DNA from: an uncultured Mycoplasmatota bacterium
GTDB lineage: Bacteria; Bacillota_I; Bacilli_A; RF39; UBA660
Direction: 5' to 3'
NCBI GenBank assembly: GCA_946497375.1
Contig: CAMMKE010000001.1
Coordinates: 1-53,860, forward strand
Length of the DNA: 53,860 nucleotides
Part shown: positions 34,439 through 43,403 of the stretch, piece after piece
How positions within the stretch are numbered: the first letter of the stretch is position 1
How the letters are laid out: every line of letters starts with the position of its first letter
Position numbers and translations under genes: made by a program
Notes under the pieces: model-generated
The model's input: only the letters and a program-made list of their open reading frames with translations
Databases searched by the model: none
What the model was told of the DNA's origin: nothing

Positions 34439-36460
34439 ATGTCTAAAAATTTAGTGATTGTCGAAAGTCCAAGTAAGAGTAAAACTATTGAAAAATACTT
34501 AGGTAATGATTATAAAGTAGTAGCAAGTCAGGGTCACATTAGAGATTTAGCAACTACAGGACATTTAGGTCTTGGTGTTGATATAGAAAATGGCTTTAAG
34601 CCTAATTATGTGCCATTAAAAGGTAAGAAAAAGATAATTACAGAGTTAAAAAAAGATTTAAAAGATGCAACTCATGTAATACTTGCAACCGACCCCGACC
34701 GGGAAGGAGAAGCAATTTCTTGGCATTTAAAAGAAGCTTTAAAGATTAAAGATAAAGATTATGATAGGGTATTATTTCATGAAATAACTAAAGATAAAGT
34801 ACTTGATGCTATTAAACATCCGACTAAGATAGATGATAATTTAGTTAAGAGTCAGGAAACTAGAAGAATACTGGATAGGATAATTGGTTTTAGATTATCT
34901 AAGTTATTACAGTCTAAAATAAAAGCGAAGAGTGCAGGACGTGTACAAAGTGTGGCTTTAAAACTTATTGTCGATAGAGAACGTGAAATAGAAGCATTTG
35001 TTCCTGAAGAGTACTTTTCAATTACTGCTATTATCGAAGATACAGAGGCAAATCTATTTAAATATAATGATGAAGATATTAAACTACATAATGAGAGTGA
35101 AGCTAATAAAGTATTAGAGTCACTTGGTGATGATTATAATTTAAGTAGTATAGAGAAAAAGAAAAGAAAAAAAGCTAGTCGTGCTCCTTTTATTACATCA
35201 ACTCTACAACAAGAAGCTTCTACTAAACTAGGATTTACGGCTAAAAAGACTATGTCTATCGCTCAAAAATTATATGAAGGAATAGATTTAGGAACTGAGA
35301 CTGTTGGTCTTATCACTTATATGAGAACTGATTCTATTAGACTTTCTGATGAGTTTGTAGGTAGTGCAATGCACTATATAGAAGAAAATTTTGGCAAAAA
35401 GTATATTGGTTATACTAAACATACTAAAAAAACAGAAAATGTTCAAGATGCTCATGAAGGAATTAGACCTACTAGTATTTTAAGAGAACCTATAAAAGTA
35501 AAACAATATTTATCAAATGATGAGTTTAAACTTTATAGTTTAATCTATAAAAGAGCCCTAGCATCTTTAATGGCAGATGCTATTATGGATCAAACAACTC
35601 TAATCTTTAATAATAATGATTATAAATTTAAAGCGACTGGAAGTATTCTAAACTTTGACGGTTATTTAAAAGTATATAGTGATTATGAGAAAAATGAAGA
35701 TAAGATTATTCCAGAGCTTATAGAGGGGAAAGATTATAAAGCTAGTGACATCTTATCTGAACAACACTTTACTAAACCTCCGGCAAGATATACGGAAGCT
35801 AAATTAATTAAAGAAATGGAAGATTTAGGAATAGGACGTCCTTCTACTTATGCGAAAACTATTGATACTATTAAGGAAAGAGGATATGTAAATATAGAAG
35901 ATAAAAAGTTCGTTCCAACGGAAATAGGAATTGAGACAACAGATAAACTACAAGAGTTCTTTAGCGATATAATAAACGTAGAATATACTAAAAATATGGA
36001 AGAAGAACTTGATAAGATAGCAGAAGGTAACTTAGTATGGAATGAAGTCTTAAAAGAGTTTTATGATGTCTTTGAACCTCGGGTTAAGAAAGCCTTTAGT
36101 GATATGGAGAAAAAGGAAGCCGAAGAAACAGGAGAAATGTGTCCAGAGTGTGGTAGCCCACTAGTAAAAAGAACTGGCCGTTATGGAGATTTTGTCGCTT
36201 GTTCTAATTATCCAGAGTGTAAATATGTAAAGAAAGAAGAGAAAAAAGTAATAGAAGTATGCGATTGCCTTAAATGTGATGGTAAAATACTAGAGAGAAA
36301 AACAAGGCGTGGTAAGACTTTCTATGGTTGTAGTAACTTTCCTAAATGTAAAGAAGCTTTTTGGGATAAGCCTATTGGAGAGAAATGTCCAAACTGTGGT
36401 GAGATGCTTGTAGAAAAAGATAACAAAATAAAATGTAGTAAATGTGACTACATAAAATGA
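34439..36460 (+). CDS. topA: DNA topoisomerase I
   Basis: Type IA enzyme relaxing negative supercoils. 673 residues: N-terminal Toprim (VIVESPSKSKTIEKYLG, ATDPDREGEAISWHL), active-site Tyr in GLITYMRTDS (about residue 299), the toroidal core with LGIGRPSTYA, and two to three C-terminal zinc ribbons (CPECGSPL, CDCLKCDGKI, CPNCGEML). GAAGGGA precedes ATG 34439; stop is TGA. Confidence 0.98.
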   Translation: MSKNLVIVESPSKSKTIEKYLGNDYKVVASQGHIRDLATTGHLGLGVDIENGFKPNYVPLKGKKKIITELKKDLKDATHVILATDPDREGEAISWHLKEALKIKDKDYDRVLFHEITKDKVLDAIKHPTKIDDNLVKSQETRRILDRIIGFRLSKLLQSKIKAKSAGRVQSVALKLIVDREREIEAFVPEEYFSITAIIEDTEANLFKYNDEDIKLHNESEANKVLESLGDDYNLSSIEKKKRKKASRAPFITSTLQQEASTKLGFTAKKTMSIAQKLYEGIDLGTETVGLITYMRTDSIRLSDEFVGSAMHYIEENFGKKYIGYTKHTKKTENVQDAHEGIRPTSILREPIKVKQYLSNDEFKLYSLIYKRALASLMADAIMDQTTLIFNNNDYKFKATGSILNFDGYLKVYSDYEKNEDKIIPELIEGKDYKASDILSEQHFTKPPARYTEAKLIKEMEDLGIGRPSTYAKTIDTIKERGYVNIEDKKFVPTEIGIETTDKLQEFFSDIINVEYTKNMEEELDKIAEGNLVWNEVLKEFYDVFEPRVKKAFSDMEKKEAEETGEMCPECGSPLVKRTGRYGDFVACSNYPECKYVKKEEKKVIEVCDCLKCDGKILERKTRRGKTFYGCSNFPKCKEAFWDKPIGEKCPNCGEMLVEKDNKIKCSKCDYIK

Positions 36461-36466
36461 TTTAAT

Positions 36467-36491
36467 AGTTCCTAAAATAATGGGAACTTTT
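36467..36491 (+). terminator. Terminator after topA
   Basis: AGTTCC/GGGAACT stem with a 9-base loop and TTTT. Confidence 0.65.
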
Positions 36492-36502
36492 AATTTTATG
36501 TA

Positions 36503-36530
36503 TTGATAATTTTTAAAATTTCGTTATAAT
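36503..36530 (+). promoter_or_regulatory. lon promoter
   Basis: TTGATA at 36503-36508, 16-base spacer, TATAAT at 36525-36530, 30 bases before ATG. No CIRCE or CtsR-type site was recognised. Confidence 0.65.
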
Positions 36531-36559
36531 AAATATTAGTTCTTTTAGGAGGAATATAA

Positions 36560-38875
36560 ATGGCGAAGTTACCTATTTTAATTATTAATAATGCAATAAT
36601 TTTTCCAGGAATGGAATATCGTGGCGAGACTATAGATTATTATGAACAAGGAATAGTTGATGCTATAGATAAGACTGATAATAAAGAATTAATTATAATT
36701 CACTCTATCGATAATATTAGTACTGATGACGTTACAGAATTTCCTAAAATAGGACTTTTAGCAACCTTAACTTTAAAACTTAATATTCCAAATTCAAAAA
36801 TGCGTTATATCTTTATAGGTTTAAAAAGAATAGAGATAACTTCTTATGAAGAAGAAAATGGTGTCTATTATGCTAATTATAAAGAAATAGAAAATACTAT
36901 TAATAATTCTTTAGAAGAAGATAAATACTTAAATATGTTATATCGTAATTATGAAAGATATGTTAGAGAAATATCTAGTGTTAGTAATGCGATGTTAGGT
37001 GAGATATCATCAATTAAAAGCTTAGATAAATTAACAGACTTTATAATATCTTTTCTTAATCTTTCTCCTGATACTAAGAAAAGTTATTTGTATGAGTTAG
37101 ATCCTATTAAAAGAGCGATTAATTTAGTTAGTCAGTTAAAAGAAGAGATAAATCTTGCTAAACTTGAAAAAGAAATAGAAGCGAAAGTTCATAAAAGAAT
37201 AGATGAAGATCAAAGAAAATACTACTTATCTGAGAAATTAAAAATAATATCTAATGAACTTGGTACTGTTAGTAGTAAGAATATGGTTATAGATAATTAT
37301 AATAAGAAGTTAAAGAAACTTAAGTGTTCTAATAAAGTAAGAAATAAGATTAAAGAAGAGATAGAACATTATAAGTCTATAAATGAAAATGTTCCTGAAG
37401 CTTCTATATTAAGAGAATATCTTGATTTAATGTTGAGTCTTCCTTGGGACTATAAAACAAAAGATGTCACAGATATTAAAGAAATAGAAAATACTTTAAA
37501 TAATAGTCATTATGGTCTTACTAAAGTAAAGGAGAGAATTGTTGAGTACATTGCTGTTAAACAGAATTCTCCTAAAGAAAAGAGTCCTATTCTTTGTTTA
37601 ATAGGACCACCTGGTGTAGGTAAGACTTCTCTTGCTAAAACTATTGCAAAAGCCCTTAATAGACGTCTTGTTAGTGTTTCTGTTGGGGGAGTTAATGATG
37701 AAGCAGAGATAGTGGGACATAGAAGAACTTATGTAGGGGCTCTACCTGGTAGAATAATTAGTGGGATAAGAAAGTGTGGTAGTTCTAACCCTGTCTTTAT
37801 AATAGATGAGATAGATAAGATGACTAAGAACTTTAGAGGAGATCCTGCTAGTAGCCTTTTAGAAGTCTTAGATAAGGAACAAAATAGTACTTTTTATGAT
37901 CATTATCTAGAAGAAGAGTATGACTTATCAAGTGTCTTATTTATCGCTACTGCCAATTATGAAGATCAAATATCACCTGAACTTAGGGATAGATTAGAGA
38001 TTATTTATTTAGACTCTTATACTGAGTATGAAAAGTTATCTATCGCTAAAAACTATTTAATACCTAAAGCTTTAGATGAACATGGACTTACCTCTTTACA
38101 AGTTAATTTTAGTGATAAAGCTATACTTGATATTATTAATTATTATACCAAAGAAGCAGGAGTTAGGAATTTAGAAAGACTAATATCTAAGATACTTAGA
38201 AAGATAGTTAAGCAAGTATTGACTCTTAATGAGCCTGTCTTTTATGAAGTTACTAGTAAAGACTTAGAGAAGTATTTGGATAGGAAAATATATACTAATA
38301 GAGAAAATAAAGAAACTAGATTAAAAGGAGTTGTTAATGGTCTAGCTTATACCCCTTATGGGGGAGATATCTTACCTATAGAAGTAAATCATTATAAAGG
38401 AAGTTCTAACTTAGTTTTAACAGGTTCCTTAGGCGATGTTATGCAAGAGTCTGCTAAGATTGCTTTAAGTTATATCAAAGCCAATGCCAAGAAGTTTAAT
38501 TTACCTAAAAGTATCTTTGATGATGATATACATATTCATGTTCCTGAAGGTGCTATACCTAAAGAAGGACCAAGTGCTGGTATTGCTCTTACCACTGCTT
38601 TAATCAGTGCTTTTACAAACATTAAAATATCTACACATATCGCTATGACAGGAGAAATAACTCTTCAAGGAGATATTATCGAAATAGGAGGAGTTAAAGA
38701 AAAAGTATTAGGAGCCTATAGAGAAGGGGTAAAAACTATTTATTTACCTTTAAAAAATAAAGATGATGTTAAAGATGTACCTAAAGAGATAAGGGAAAAG
38801 CTAGAGTTTATTTATGTATCTAATTATAAAGAGTTATATAAAAAGTTATTTGTTAGTGAGGAAGTATGCAGTTAA
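36560..38875 (+). CDS. lon: ATP-dependent protease Lon
   Basis: 771 residues, typical LonA. N-terminal substrate domain (1-200) with a coiled coil, AAA+ module with Walker A GPPGVGKTSL (about 350) and Walker B FIIDEIDKM, and a C-terminal serine protease with catalytic Ser in KEGPSAGIAL and Lys in GGVKEKVLGA. It degrades misfolded and regulatory proteins. AGGAGG precedes the ATG. Confidence 0.98.
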   Translation: MAKLPILIINNAIIFPGMEYRGETIDYYEQGIVDAIDKTDNKELIIIHSIDNISTDDVTEFPKIGLLATLTLKLNIPNSKMRYIFIGLKRIEITSYEEENGVYYANYKEIENTINNSLEEDKYLNMLYRNYERYVREISSVSNAMLGEISSIKSLDKLTDFIISFLNLSPDTKKSYLYELDPIKRAINLVSQLKEEINLAKLEKEIEAKVHKRIDEDQRKYYLSEKLKIISNELGTVSSKNMVIDNYNKKLKKLKCSNKVRNKIKEEIEHYKSINENVPEASILREYLDLMLSLPWDYKTKDVTDIKEIENTLNNSHYGLTKVKERIVEYIAVKQNSPKEKSPILCLIGPPGVGKTSLAKTIAKALNRRLVSVSVGGVNDEAEIVGHRRTYVGALPGRIISGIRKCGSSNPVFIIDEIDKMTKNFRGDPASSLLEVLDKEQNSTFYDHYLEEEYDLSSVLFIATANYEDQISPELRDRLEIIYLDSYTEYEKLSIAKNYLIPKALDEHGLTSLQVNFSDKAILDIINYYTKEAGVRNLERLISKILRKIVKQVLTLNEPVFYEVTSKDLEKYLDRKIYTNRENKETRLKGVVNGLAYTPYGGDILPIEVNHYKGSSNLVLTGSLGDVMQESAKIALSYIKANAKKFNLPKSIFDDDIHIHVPEGAIPKEGPSAGIALTTALISAFTNIKISTHIAMTGEITLQGDIIEIGGVKEKVLGAYREGVKTIYLPLKNKDDVKDVPKEIREKLEFIYVSNYKELYKKLFVSEEVCS

Positions 38876-39479
38876 GAGATTTATCTATAGAAATAGACGT
38901 TATGCTTTAAATATTAAAGCCGATATGACTGATGATGAGAGATTGGATGTTCTAAAAACAAATGATTATAATTCTACTATGAAAGGAATACATGCTCTAC
39001 TTGTTAGTGAACCTAGTTTTTTCCTTGTCAATGAAGATTTTTTAGATACAGCATTAGAAGTATCTACTATCTATAATGATAGATATGCTAAAGATAGATT
39101 AAGTAAGTTAAAAGAATTAGATGCAAGGAAAATGGAGAAAAGAGCAAGGGCATATATAGAAAGTGAATATTTGAAAAGAGACTTTATCTTTACTTATGAA
39201 GATTATTTACAACTATTAGAATTAGATGATTTACTATTAAGAGAGACTAACTATCACTATCTTTTAGGAAATCCTTATATTCTTCATTCTATAAGTTACA
39301 TAAAGAAAGAGTTTAGTGATTATTATAGTGTTAATAGGAAAGCAGATAATTATTTACTAACAATATTAAATATCTTAGAGAAAAGAAATTATGATGATAC
39401 TGAAGAAGTTTCTTCTATTTTAAGATTATTTCCTGATAGAAAAGATGAAAAGATTATTACTTTTGCTAAACACATTTAG
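38856..39479 (+). CDS. Hypothetical helical protein after lon
   Basis: About 207 residues if it starts at GTG 38856, inside the end of lon (20-base overlap); ATG 38924 is the next option, so the start is uncertain. The product is strongly helical and rich in Leu, Asp and Lys, with RLSKLKELDARKMEKRARAY and YLQLLELDDLLLRETNYHYL, but no motif I recognise. Its last 30 bases form the 5-prime arm of a terminator that is also the left 43-bp repeat around the AlbA_2 gene. Confidence 0.65.
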   Translation: MRKYAVKRFIYRNRRYALNIKADMTDDERLDVLKTNDYNSTMKGIHALLVSEPSFFLVNEDFLDTALEVSTIYNDRYAKDRLSKLKELDARKMEKRARAYIESEYLKRDFIFTYEDYLQLLELDDLLLRETNYHYLLGNPYILHSISYIKKEFSDYYSVNRKADNYLLTILNILEKRNYDDTEEVSSILRLFPDRKDEKIITFAKHI

Positions 39480-39494
39480 TAATGATCTTTTTTA
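39450..39494 (+). terminator. Terminator overlapping the gene end (left 43-bp repeat)
   Basis: AAGATTATTAC (39450-39460) pairs with GTAATGATCTT (39479-39489), followed by a T run. Its sequence at 39450-39492 is repeated at 40927-40969. Confidence 0.7.
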
Positions 39495-39550
39495 TTGTAT
39501 CATTTAATGTCTCATTTATTGTATCATTTAATGTCTCATTTATTGTGTCA
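39491..39550 (+). repeat. 24-bp tandem repeat, 2.5 copies
   Basis: The unit TTTATTGTATCATTTAATGTCTCA occurs exactly at 39491-39514 and 39515-39538, with a half copy at 39539-39550. It lies just upstream of the AlbA_2 regulator gene and could be a set of binding sites. Confidence 0.9.
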
Positions 39551-39623
39551 ATTATATTATTTTTTATGTTTTTTCTATAAAAATAGTATATAATAATTAT
39601 ATATGAGAGGAGTGATAAAGTTG

Positions 39624-40928
39624 ATGTTTAAGGAAGATTCTAGAACAGAATTAAAAGAGGTAGTTACAGATAAATTAGAAGAAGAAGTAATTGCATTTTT
39701 AAATAAAAACGGAGGGAATATTTATATAGGAATAAGTGATAGTGGTAAAGTTATAGGTATAAATGCAAATATTGATTCACTTCAAAATATAATAAAGGAC
39801 AGAATAAAAAATAATATATCACCAACTACAATAGGTTTATTTGATATAGATGTAGAGATTTTTGATAATAAAGAAGTGATTAATATCATTGTTGCAAATG
39901 GTAACGAAAAACCATATTATTTAAAAAGTAAAGGCATGACTTATGAGGGATGTTTTATTAGAATAGGTAGTTCAGTTGAACATATGCATCAAAATGAGAT
40001 AGATGATATGTTGTCTGTTAAACTTAAACCATCTTTAAAAAAAATAGTTTCGCCTAAACAAAAACTTACTTTTTCACAACTTAAAATTTATTATGAGGAA
40101 ATGGGATATCCTATTAATAACAATTTTTTAGAACAACTTAACTTAAAAACAGAAGATGGAAAATTTAATTATTTAGCATATCTATTAGCAGATAATAATG
40201 AAATATCTATAAAAGTGGCAACATATTCTACTACAGATTCATATGATTTGATAGAAAGTGAAGAATATGGTTATTGTTGTCTTATAAAAAGTGCTAAAAA
40301 TATTATTAATAAGTTCAACCAAGTTAATAAAACATTTACTAAAATAACATATGAAGATCGTAAAGAGGTCAAATTGTTTGATTCTATTGCGGTAAAAGAA
40401 GCGATTACTAATGCTTTAGTCCATAATGCTTGGGAAAGAGAATATCCTCCAAAGTTTGAAATTTTTAGTGATCATATTTCTATTTCTTCAACAGGAGGCT
40501 TGCCAAGAAATTTTACAGAAGAGGATTTTCTTAATGGCTTTTCTGCACCTAGATATCCGGAACTTATGAGGGTGTTTAAAGATTTAGATTTAGTGGAGCA
40601 GTTAGGTACAGGTATTATTAGGATATTAAAAGCATATGATAAAAGTGTTTACCAATTCTATCCAAATTTTATTAGAGTTAATTTTAATTTTGATTATCCA
40701 GAAAGGGAAATTAATAAGTTAAGTATGTTTAACGATAAAAATATGCCTAATATTCAAATTAAGATCATAAATTTAATGAAGCAAGATAGGAATATTACTC
40801 AAGATGATCTTGCTAAAAATATAGGTGTTAGTCGTTCAACTATTGCTAGACAGATTAAGCTATTAATAGAAGAAAACAAAATTAAAAGAAGTGGTTCAAA
40901 AAAGAATGGTTATTGGGAAATTATATAA
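39624..40928 (+). CDS. AlbA_2 (Schlafen-type) ATP-binding regulator with winged helix
   Basis: 434 residues from ATG 39624, with GAGAGGAG at 39605-39612 (TTG 39621 is an alternative). Residues 1-110 are an AlbA_2 domain (EVIAFLNKNGGNIYIGISDSGKV). Residues about 250-370 are an ATP-binding domain of the RecG-like regulator type (IAVKEAITNALVHNAWE, EQLGTGIIRILKAYD). The C-terminus is a helix-turn-helix (DDLAKNIGVSRSTIARQIKLL). Probably a transcription regulator. It is flanked by 43-bp direct repeats and preceded by tandem repeats, which suggests it was inserted as a unit. Confidence 0.8.
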   Translation: MFKEDSRTELKEVVTDKLEEEVIAFLNKNGGNIYIGISDSGKVIGINANIDSLQNIIKDRIKNNISPTTIGLFDIDVEIFDNKEVINIIVANGNEKPYYLKSKGMTYEGCFIRIGSSVEHMHQNEIDDMLSVKLKPSLKKIVSPKQKLTFSQLKIYYEEMGYPINNNFLEQLNLKTEDGKFNYLAYLLADNNEISIKVATYSTTDSYDLIESEEYGYCCLIKSAKNIINKFNQVNKTFTKITYEDRKEVKLFDSIAVKEAITNALVHNAWEREYPPKFEIFSDHISISSTGGLPRNFTEEDFLNGFSAPRYPELMRVFKDLDLVEQLGTGIIRILKAYDKSVYQFYPNFIRVNFNFDYPEREINKLSMFNDKNMPNIQIKIINLMKQDRNITQDDLAKNIGVSRSTIARQIKLLIEENKIKRSGSKKNGYWEII

Positions 40929-40969
40929 GATTATTACTTTTGCAAAGAAAATACAGTAATAATCTTTTT
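40927..40969 (+). terminator. Terminator of the AlbA_2 gene (right 43-bp repeat)
   Basis: AAGATTATTAC (40927-40937) pairs with GTAATAATCTT (40956-40966), then T run. It matches the left repeat at 36 of 43 positions without gaps, including the first 17 bases exactly. Confidence 0.8.
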
Positions 40970-41008
40970 CTATTATCATATATTAGAACTAAGGAAAGGA
41001 GATAATGT

Positions 41009-41827
41009 ATGAAACAAATTGTAACTTTAGAAAAAGAGATAGCTTTTAAAACGATGGTAGGAGAAATTAGTAGTATCTCGTTAGAACCTGATCTTGCTTT
41101 CATTAACGATAGTGAAATTGAAGGTAACTTAATAATTAGTGGTACTTATAAAATGACTGAAGCTAGTACAATAGAAGAAGAATTTAGTTATAAAGTTCCT
41201 GTAGAAATTATGCTTACTACGGCTTTAGAAGAAGAGACAAGAAAAGTAGATATTAATAACTTTACTTATGCGATTGTTAATGAAGAAGCTTTAAGTATTA
41301 CAGTAGAACTTTTAATAGAAGGTTTAGAGAAAATAGAAGTAGAAGAGGAAGAAGAGGAGAAAGAAGTAGAAGAAGTCATAGAACCTAAAGAAGAAGTGAG
41401 TGACGATGTAAGAGAGATAAAAGATGAAAATATAAGAGAAAGTGAAACTATAGAAGATAATACTAAAGAAGAAATAGAAGTATTAACTACTGATGAAGAG
41501 GAAGAAGAACCTGTAAGCTTAGAAGAAAAATTACCTAGTTTAGAAGAAGTACCTGTTATGAAGAAAGAAGAAAAAGTTACAGAACCTGTTATGAAAGAAG
41601 ATACTAGTAATAAACAAGTAATGGACTCTATCTTTTCAGCTTTCGCTAATACCGAAGAGACTTATTCTACATATTCAGTTTATATATTAAGAGAAGATGA
41701 TAACTTAGAAGAAGTAATCGCTAAATATAATACTAATAGAGAAGTACTTTCGGAATATAATGATTTAGATAACTTAAAAGTAGGCTCTAAACTTATTATT
41801 CCTACCTCAGTAGACTCTAATGATTAA
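41009..41827 (+). CDS. spoVID: SpoVID-like spore coat morphogenesis protein with LysM
   Basis: 272 residues. The N-terminal beta domain (1-110: VTLEKEIAFKTMVGEISSISLEPDL, then FSYKVPVEI) resembles SpoVID. A very acidic linker (Glu-rich, about 111-200) follows, and a C-terminal LysM domain (YSVYILREDDNLEEVIAKYNT to GSKLIIP). SpoVID anchors the coat around the forespore. The gene after it overlaps by 8 bases and is where ysxE lies in Bacillus, supporting the call. AAAGGAGA precedes ATG. Confidence 0.75.
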   Translation: MKQIVTLEKEIAFKTMVGEISSISLEPDLAFINDSEIEGNLIISGTYKMTEASTIEEEFSYKVPVEIMLTTALEEETRKVDINNFTYAIVNEEALSITVELLIEGLEKIEVEEEEEEKEVEEVIEPKEEVSDDVREIKDENIRESETIEDNTKEEIEVLTTDEEEEEPVSLEEKLPSLEEVPVMKKEEKVTEPVMKEDTSNKQVMDSIFSAFANTEETYSTYSVYILREDDNLEEVIAKYNTNREVLSEYNDLDNLKVGSKLIIPTSVDSND

Positions 41828-42686
41828 TAAATATACTTACTTAAAAGATATTAAAGTAATAGATTATGATAAGATGAGGGTCTTAATTAAAAAAAAGAAA
41901 AAGTATGATATAGATAAAATATATAAATACTTAGATGATCATAATATTAATAACTATTTAAGACCCTTTAAAATAACAGATAAAGACTTATATTTTAATT
42001 ACTTAGATAAAAAAGACTTAGATAATGATGAAGTTGCTAAACATTTAGTTTATGCTTTAGCAGATTTACAGAATAAAACTACTATATATAAAGAGATAGA
42101 TAAAGATAAATTAAAAGAAGAGTATGATATCTTTAATAATAAAATAAACTACTTAGAAGAGTATTACTTTACTATGCAAGATATAATTGAAAATAAGGTA
42201 TATATGTCACCATCTGAATATCTATTTATTAGAAATGTATCAATTATCTATAGTGCCTTAAACTACTCTAAACATTTAGTAGAGTCCTGGTATAAAATAA
42301 TGAAAGAAAAAAGACGTGAAAGATATGTTTATGCCCATGGTAAATGTGAGTTAAGTCATTTTATAACTTCAGATAATGATTATTTTATAAGCTTAGAGAA
42401 AGCTCATTTAGAAAGATCTCCCTATGATTTTATTTACTTCTTTAAGAAAAACTATGATGATACTGATATGTTAAGTAATTTTAGGCTTTATCAACATAGA
42501 TATCATTATAAAGAAGAAGAGTATCTTTATTTACTTATAAATATAACAATACCAGATAAAATAGATATATATCCATCTAGTTTAAGTAAATGTATAGAAT
42601 TAAATAAGTTTTTTGATAGATTAAAAGTAACTAGTGAGTTCATTTCAAAAAATGAGAAAGATAAGAAGCACTATGAAAAGCACTAA
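41820..42686 (+). CDS. YsxE/CotS-like degenerate kinase-fold protein
   Basis: 288 residues, starting inside spoVID. The pattern is that of the aminoglycoside-phosphotransferase fold of spore-coat proteins CotS/YsxE: an N-lobe with short strands, a helical region, then RYVYAHGKCELSHFI where kinases have HGDxxxxNFL, and YFISLEKAHLERSPYDFIYFFKK where they have IDF/WE. The catalytic Asp of the loop and the metal-binding Asp are replaced, so it is probably a pseudokinase of the coat. Assignment rests on position plus this weak pattern. Confidence 0.55.
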   Translation: MINKYTYLKDIKVIDYDKMRVLIKKKKKYDIDKIYKYLDDHNINNYLRPFKITDKDLYFNYLDKKDLDNDEVAKHLVYALADLQNKTTIYKEIDKDKLKEEYDIFNNKINYLEEYYFTMQDIIENKVYMSPSEYLFIRNVSIIYSALNYSKHLVESWYKIMKEKRRERYVYAHGKCELSHFITSDNDYFISLEKAHLERSPYDFIYFFKKNYDDTDMLSNFRLYQHRYHYKEEEYLYLLINITIPDKIDIYPSSLSKCIELNKFFDRLKVTSEFISKNEKDKKHYEKH

Positions 42687-42866
42687 TTCTATTAATAATA
42701 ATAGAGCATGTATTCTTGTTACTAGAAATAATAAAAGTACAGCTTGGTAACATATAATAACAGCAAGGGCAAGAAGAGTTCCTAAATAGAAGATACTACT
42801 TCTTCTTTTTTGTTTACAAAAATTACATCTACAGAATGGACTATGTTTATTTCCTTTAAAACGCAT
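42645..42866 (-). CDS. Small cysteine-containing membrane protein
   Basis: 73 residues from ATG 42866 on the minus strand, with AGGTGA just upstream (ATG 42872 is an alternative). N-terminus MRFKGNKHSPFCRCNFCKQK has three Cys and is basic; then two hydrophobic segments (about 28-50 and 53-72). It overlaps the end of the plus-strand gene by 42 bases. It fills the 260-base gap and is divergent from 42956, so it is likely real. Function unknown. Confidence 0.5.
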   Translation of the reverse strand: MRFKGNKHSPFCRCNFCKQKRRSSIFYLGTLLALAVIICYQAVLLLFLVTRIHALLLLIELVLFIVLLIFLIF

Positions 42867-42955
42867 AAACATCACCTGTAATAGTTTATGAAATAGTAAA
42901 AAAGATGTTAAAAATCTAAAAATAATGATAGAATGGAAGTAGGGAAGTGAAACTT

Positions 42956-43393
42956 ATGAAATATAGTATGGATAATATTGATAAAAGAGCTAGAAAAATA
43001 TTAGGTTTTGATAATGATGTAGAGTTAGTGTATGATGAAGTAGTGGATAGATATCTTTTAACTCTTGCAAATTATGCTGTTAATGTAGATGATGAAACCT
43101 TCTTTGCTGAAGGAGTTTTTCATAATTTAAATTATAGTCTATATCATTTAACTGGTTGGATTTTTAGCAATTATTCAGATATTATTACAGATGAAGAAAT
43201 GTTAAGAAGAATGGATGAAAATGAGCATTATAACTTATTGATAAAAGCGACAAGTTTAGTAATGCAACGTTTTATAAAAAATGGTATGGAAGAAGAAGCG
43301 ACTATAGAAGGAACAACACTTTATGTTATCGCTAATTCTATTTATGATTATGAGAGTTCGCTAGAAGATATTGATACGAAAACACTTAGTTAG
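42956..43393 (+). CDS. Hypothetical protein upstream of dnaI
   Basis: 145 residues from ATG 42956, with AGGGAAG at 42941-42947; GTG 42947 overlaps that site. Acidic, helical, with LTLANYAVNVDDETFFAEGVFHN and ATSLVMQRFIKNGMEEEA. No family recognised. The 10-base gap to dnaI indicates one operon, which suggests a link with replication, but this is only positional. Confidence 0.65.
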   Translation: MKYSMDNIDKRARKILGFDNDVELVYDEVVDRYLLTLANYAVNVDDETFFAEGVFHNLNYSLYHLTGWIFSNYSDIITDEEMLRRMDENEHYNLLIKATSLVMQRFIKNGMEEEATIEGTTLYVIANSIYDYESSLEDIDTKTLS

Positions 43394-43403
43394 AGGTGAA
43401 GAC

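Noticed and set aside
39491..39550. Tandem repeats as a CRISPR array
   Set aside because: The 24-bp units are contiguous without spacers and no cas genes are present.
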